This document shows, piece after piece, positions 60,854-64,000 of a DNA stretch of 64,000 bases (its first letter is position 1; every line of letters starts with the position of its first letter). The translations under genes were made by a program, and so were the position numbers. This DNA is from CAYRFU01 sp964423525 (GTDB taxonomy: Bacteria; Vulcanimicrobiota; Xenobia; Xenobiales; JADMJV01): the NCBI GenBank assembly GCA_964423525.1, contig CAYRFU010000001.1, positions 1 through 64,000 on the forward strand, read 5' to 3'. The notes under the pieces were generated by a model. The model did no database searches. It was not told the origin of the DNA and worked only from the letters and a program-made list of their open reading frames with translations.

Positions 60854-61480
60854 ATGAACTGGCCCTTGGTCCACTTGTCACTCAGACTTAAAGAAGCGAT
60901 CAAGCGATACTATGAGCAGATCGACGGCCGCCACCTGGCCCACCGGGGGCTACAAAGAGAGCTGATCCCAGGCTGGATTCGAGCCCAAGAACCGTATCTG
61001 GAAAAACTCGACAACTTCGCTTACGGAGACACGCCAGATTCGGCCCTCGAAACCATCTTAGCCCGAGCCCGAAGGGAAGATCGGTTCCTCGACCTGGGCT
61101 GCGGCTGCGGGAGGGTCGTGCTGCTCCTGAAGGACAAGACGGCCAAAGCCCAAGGAGTCGACCTCAACCCAATTCTGATAGCAGTCGCTCGCGAGGCGGC
61201 CGAGCACCTGGGAGTCGAGGTCACCTTCGAATGTCAGGCGATAGAAGTCACCGATTTCCAAAGCCACAGCTTGATCTACCTAGCCGCCACCCGCTTCACG
61301 CCGGAGCTGATGCAGGCCATCGCCAACAAGTTTCATGAGAGCCCGCCAGAGGCCCGTCTCATCACGGTCAGTCAACCCCTTCCGGGTTGGACCGTGAGCG
61401 AGCGATGGTCAGTCAGGTTTTCCTGGGGCGGGCCCAGGGAAGAGTCAGAGTATCCCTTCTTTCTTCACGAAAGGTCGTAA
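60854..61480 (+). CDS. Class I SAM-dependent methyltransferase
   Basis: A 208-aa methyltransferase. Motif I is FLDLGCGCGRVVLLL (about 84-99), motif II GVDLNPILIA, and a post-motif tail LITVSQPLPGW. The ATG at 60854 is used; TTG 60821 would add 11 residues, and neither has a clear ribosome site. It immediately precedes an acyltransferase gene in one operon, so a lipid-type substrate is possible. Substrate unknown. Confidence 0.78.
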   Translation: MNWPLVHLSLRLKEAIKRYYEQIDGRHLAHRGLQRELIPGWIRAQEPYLEKLDNFAYGDTPDSALETILARARREDRFLDLGCGCGRVVLLLKDKTAKAQGVDLNPILIAVAREAAEHLGVEVTFECQAIEVTDFQSHSLIYLAATRFTPELMQAIANKFHESPPEARLITVSQPLPGWTVSERWSVRFSWGGPREESEYPFFLHERS

Positions 61481-62074
61481 ATGCTGGCAAAGATACTCTA
61501 CAAACTCGCCTATTGGGTCATGCGTCTCAAAGGATGGACATTTCACGGAGAGCGGCCGAAGGACCGAAAATTCATCCTGCTGGGAGCCCCCCACACCTCC
61601 AACTGGGACTTCATTTTGACCTGGGCGCTGATGAGTTACTTCGATCTGCCTTTGAAATACTTCGTCAAAGACCAAATCTTCAAAGGGCCTTTGAAGCCTT
61701 TCTTTATCAGCATGGGAGCGATGCCGATCGACCGCAGCCGTCGCCTGAATATGGTGGAACGAACCATCGAGGCCTTTCAGGAAAACGACGATATCGTGAT
61801 CGGCATCCTGCCTGAAGGCACGAGGAAATACGTCGAGCATTGGAAGAGCGGTTTCTATCACATCGCCCAGGGAGCCAAAGTCCCGCTGATCTTGGCCGGG
61901 GTCGATGGGGTCAACAAGAAGCTGATCCTTCTCGACCGCTTCGAAACCACCGGTGACATCCAGGCCGACATGGAAAAGTTGGCTGAGATTTTCGGCGATA
62001 TCAAAGGTATGGTTCCTGAATTCTCAGGTCCCGTTCGCCTTAAGGCCCAGTTAGAAGAAAAGGTCACCGAATGA
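61481..62074 (+). CDS. Lysophospholipid acyltransferase family protein (PlsC-like)
   Basis: A 197-aa acyltransferase. The catalytic H(X)4D is HTSNWD from about residue 38, and a later block is ILPEGTRK. Members acylate lysophosphatidic acid or similar acceptors at the membrane. It starts with the base after the methyltransferase stop and overlaps the next small gene by 4 nt. Shorter than PlsC; the exact acceptor is unknown. Confidence 0.85.
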   Translation: MLAKILYKLAYWVMRLKGWTFHGERPKDRKFILLGAPHTSNWDFILTWALMSYFDLPLKYFVKDQIFKGPLKPFFISMGAMPIDRSRRLNMVERTIEAFQENDDIVIGILPEGTRKYVEHWKSGFYHIAQGAKVPLILAGVDGVNKKLILLDRFETTGDIQADMEKLAEIFGDIKGMVPEFSGPVRLKAQLEEKVTE

Positions 62075-62232
62075 ATCTCGAGCACCGGGAGTGCCCCCGC
62101 TGCCAGCGAAAGGGCCTGATCGTCTTAGAAGGTCCTGAACTGGAACCGATCTGCCTGGACTGCCTCAAGAAACTTGACCCCGTCCGCTGGTCGATTCTCA
62201 GCCGTATCGCCGACCGCAGGAAGCCCCAATGA
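62071..62232 (+). CDS. Small zinc-ribbon protein (53 aa)
   Basis: A 53-aa protein with two CxxC pairs, CPRC near residue 8 and CLDC near residue 33, and a basic tail (RIADRRKPQ). It overlaps the acyltransferase gene (ATGA) and the oxidoreductase gene (ATGA) by 4 nt each, so it is clearly translated with both. Zinc binding is likely; function unknown. Confidence 0.75.
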   Translation: MNLEHRECPRCQRKGLIVLEGPELEPICLDCLKKLDPVRWSILSRIADRRKPQ

Positions 62233-63116
62233 AACTGGGCGCCGTTCTGCCCCAAAACGAGATCGGCGACAGCCCGAACGACCTGACCGCCTTCGCTCAG
62301 GGGGTTGAGAAACTTGGCTTCGACTACCTCCTCGCCTACGATCATATCGTCGGCCTAGACCCGGTCGACCATCCCGAACAGAAGTTCATTTTTAGCTATC
62401 GCGATGGTTTCCACGAGCCTCTGACGACTTTCAGTTTTTTGGCCGGCCAGACCACCGATTTGGAATTCGTGACCGGCATTCTGATCTTACCTCAAAGAAA
62501 TACCGCTTTGGTGGCCAAGCAAGCGGCCCAACTCTGGATGCTCTCGAAGGGTCGCTTTCGACTCGGAGTCGGTGGAGGCTGGAACCGTCCCGAGATGGAA
62601 GCCCTCGGCTTTGACTTCACCAATCGAGGCCAGCGGATGGACGAGCAGTTGGAGTTAATGGAAAAACTGTGGAGTCAGCCGCTGGTAGAGTTTGAAGGGC
62701 GATTCCATCGCATCCAGCGCGCCGGCCTGAACCCTCGACCTACCCATCGACTCCCGGTCTGGGTTGGAGGCTACGCGCCGGCGGTGCTCCGAAGAGCGGC
62801 CCGCTTCGGAGACGGCTGGATGCCGGCCACCCTTCCCGCTGGTAAAGAAAGGGAGCTGATCGAGCGTCTGCGCCAAGAACTCGAGAAGGCAGGACGCCAG
62901 CGACCCTTCGGCATCGATGTTCGCACTCTCTATCGAGAAGGGCGTTCCGGCTGGAAGAAGACCTGGGCGAGCTGGCACGATTTGGGGGTTACCCACCTAC
63001 GCTTCAATACTATGGGAGCCGGTTTCGATTCCGTCAGCGGCCACCTGGAGGGACTTGAAGAGATTCGAGATTTTTTTATCAACGAGGGGAAACTTTCGCT
63101 CAGCTCACCCGGTTAG
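62229..63116 (+). CDS. LLM-class flavin-dependent oxidoreductase (luciferase-like, F420-type)
   Basis: A 295-aa TIM-barrel enzyme of the luciferase-like monooxygenase family. AYDHIVGLDP, TGILILPQRNTALVAKQAA and LGVGGGWNRPEM are typical of the F420-dependent branch (TIGR03619-like), although FMN use is possible. It ends the methyltransferase-acyltransferase operon. A terminator follows. Substrate unknown. Confidence 0.88.
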   Translation: MKLGAVLPQNEIGDSPNDLTAFAQGVEKLGFDYLLAYDHIVGLDPVDHPEQKFIFSYRDGFHEPLTTFSFLAGQTTDLEFVTGILILPQRNTALVAKQAAQLWMLSKGRFRLGVGGGWNRPEMEALGFDFTNRGQRMDEQLELMEKLWSQPLVEFEGRFHRIQRAGLNPRPTHRLPVWVGGYAPAVLRRAARFGDGWMPATLPAGKERELIERLRQELEKAGRQRPFGIDVRTLYREGRSGWKKTWASWHDLGVTHLRFNTMGAGFDSVSGHLEGLEEIRDFFINEGKLSLSSPG

Positions 63117-63158
63117 AGTGAGTGTCAGAACAATACCTCCCATCAACCATCAATCCCC

Positions 63159-63192
63159 ATCGGCCCCGTTCCCCGCGGGGCCGATACCTTTT
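63159..63192 (+). terminator. Rho-independent terminator of the oxidoreductase operon
   Basis: Nine-bp stem ATCGGCCCC/GGGGCCGAT with a 9-nt loop, followed by ACCTTTTC. Confidence 0.8.
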
Positions 63193-63235
63193 CTGGCCCA
63201 AAGGATCCCACCGGCAGCGGCCGGAAGAAAAGAGC

Positions 63236-64000
63236 GTGAACCCGCTCTACTCGGCTCTACAAGATGCCTATTCGACGGAGGAGGCTGTTTCTGAAAACCT
63301 CAGCAGCTTCCGCGGGCTCAACTCTTACACGCGACGCTGGCTGAGCGGCACCGTCGCTACCGAGCACCTCAGAATCGCCCTCGACACCATGCTGGGAAGA
63401 GTCGAACAAGCGGCCGAAGCCGAACGGCAAAATCTTGAAACCAATCCCGATATCGACCACGACCTTTGCGACATCGTCGAGACAGCCCACGAATGTTACC
63501 GCGCTATTGCCGAAGCTCTCGAGCAGATGCTAGCCGAGCTAGAGGATGGCGAGCGGTTTCGGCAAGCCTTTTCCCTCCTGCAAGAAGCCACCGAAGAGTT
63601 CTATCTTAACCATCGCCGGATGACTGAGTGGAGGAACAAAGCCGAACCGATGTGTCCCCGTTGCTCGGCCACGGGCGAGCAGCGATGCGACTGTGAGCTA
63701 ACTCTTTTGATTCCCGACCACGAATTTCTCCAGGAGCAGGGCGCAAGCTCGGCCACGCTTTCTCCCCAACACGCCCTGGCTCATCAAGCCTACCAGGATG
63801 TGCTCACTGGCCAGAAAAGCCTGGAAGCTTTGTGGGAACCCCTGGAAGGGCTAGAAAATTCCCTCCAAAGCCAAAAATCGATGGCCTCGGAGATGTTAAG
63901 AATGGAAGGCGTCAGCGATCTCGGTGAAGCTATCCTGGCGGTGCTCGACGACGGCGTCGCCGGCATCACAAGAATGCGAGAGGCACATTTAAGCTTGCGG
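63236..64000 (+). CDS. Uncharacterised protein with internal zinc-ribbon-like motif, 3' end outside window
   Basis: A frame open from the GTG at 63236 to the right edge (255 codons so far). GGAAGAAAAGAG precedes it. The protein is mainly helical and acidic, with a Cys-rich segment CPRCSATGEQRCDCE near residues 140-155 (CxxC and CxC) that may bind zinc. No family recognised. Codon use is like the neighbours. Confidence 0.7.
   Translation, partial: MNPLYSALQDAYSTEEAVSENLSSFRGLNSYTRRWLSGTVATEHLRIALDTMLGRVEQAAEAERQNLETNPDIDHDLCDIVETAHECYRAIAEALEQMLAELEDGERFRQAFSLLQEATEEFYLNHRRMTEWRNKAEPMCPRCSATGEQRCDCELTLLIPDHEFLQEQGASSATLSPQHALAHQAYQDVLTGQKSLEALWEPLEGLENSLQSQKSMASEMLRMEGVSDLGEAILAVLDDGVAGITRMREAHLSLR

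Overview
The window is a dense, 64-kb piece of a bacterial chromosome. It carries about 70 protein genes, one tRNA, and a 10-N scaffold gap at 38951-38960 inside gspL, so it probably comes from a draft or metagenome assembly. GTG and TTG starts are common and genes sit in tight, 1-4 nt overlapping operons. A full type II secretion operon with secretin, and an Aat transferase, point to a diderm. A block resembling the Bacillus yaaO-tmk-holB-yaaT region, with a Ycf45/SpoIIIAA-like R3H ATPase, points towards the Terrabacteria side (Armatimonadota- or Eremiobacterota-like lineages would fit). That placement is inference; the window has no rRNA. No prophage, insertion sequence or CRISPR array was seen.

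Layout. 1-2.6 kb: two sugar ABC permeases, an alkyltransferase-like DNA-lesion protein, and a MerC-type membrane protein. 2.7-8 kb: a lipoprotein with a Gly/Thr repeat tail, and two divergent paralogous GT-C-like membrane proteins. 8-10 kb: groES-groEL. 10-16.2 kb: Bax-inhibitor-like protein, Aat, an SH3-like protein with STAS protein, a divergent response regulator/histidine kinase pair, an inositol-monophosphatase-family enzyme, and three consecutive coiled-coil fragments. 16.2-19.3 kb: an SDR / Gfo-Idh-MocA / carotenoid oxygenase operon. 19.5-26.9 kb: the ricT-holB-tmk-R3H ATPase-decarboxylase block, then a SAM hydrolase and an endonuclease I. 26.9-29.2 kb: a methyltransferase and pdxST. 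29.2-32.6 kb: a decayed zone with two pseudogenes and two small Cys-rich proteins.

32.6-44.7 kb holds the type II secretion locus: gspF-E-D-N-M-L-K-J-I on the minus strand, then on the plus strand an unrecognised secreted three-repeat protein, gspC, and a frameshifted second gspC. No gspG, gspH or prepilin peptidase is present. 44.7-47 kb encodes a TPR protein with a degenerate nucleotide-cyclase domain. 47.1-53.3 kb is a SUF Fe-S operon: an IscR-like regulator, sufC, sufB, sufD, a Rieske ferredoxin, sufS, sufU and a sufT-like gene. 53.4-64 kb contains a subtilase, dut, several proteins of unknown function, an MFS transporter, tRNA-Lys, an HTH/coiled-coil protein with a candidate operator, a YbjN-like protein, and an operon of a methyltransferase, acyltransferase, 53-aa zinc ribbon and luciferase-like oxidoreductase. 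The last gene runs off the edge.

The points most worth following are the three-repeat protein fused into the gspC operon, the gspC duplication with an A7 frameshift, the divergent GT-C-like paralogues, the response regulator with an unrecognised output region, and a recurring TAAWCT -10-like element upstream of several transcription units.
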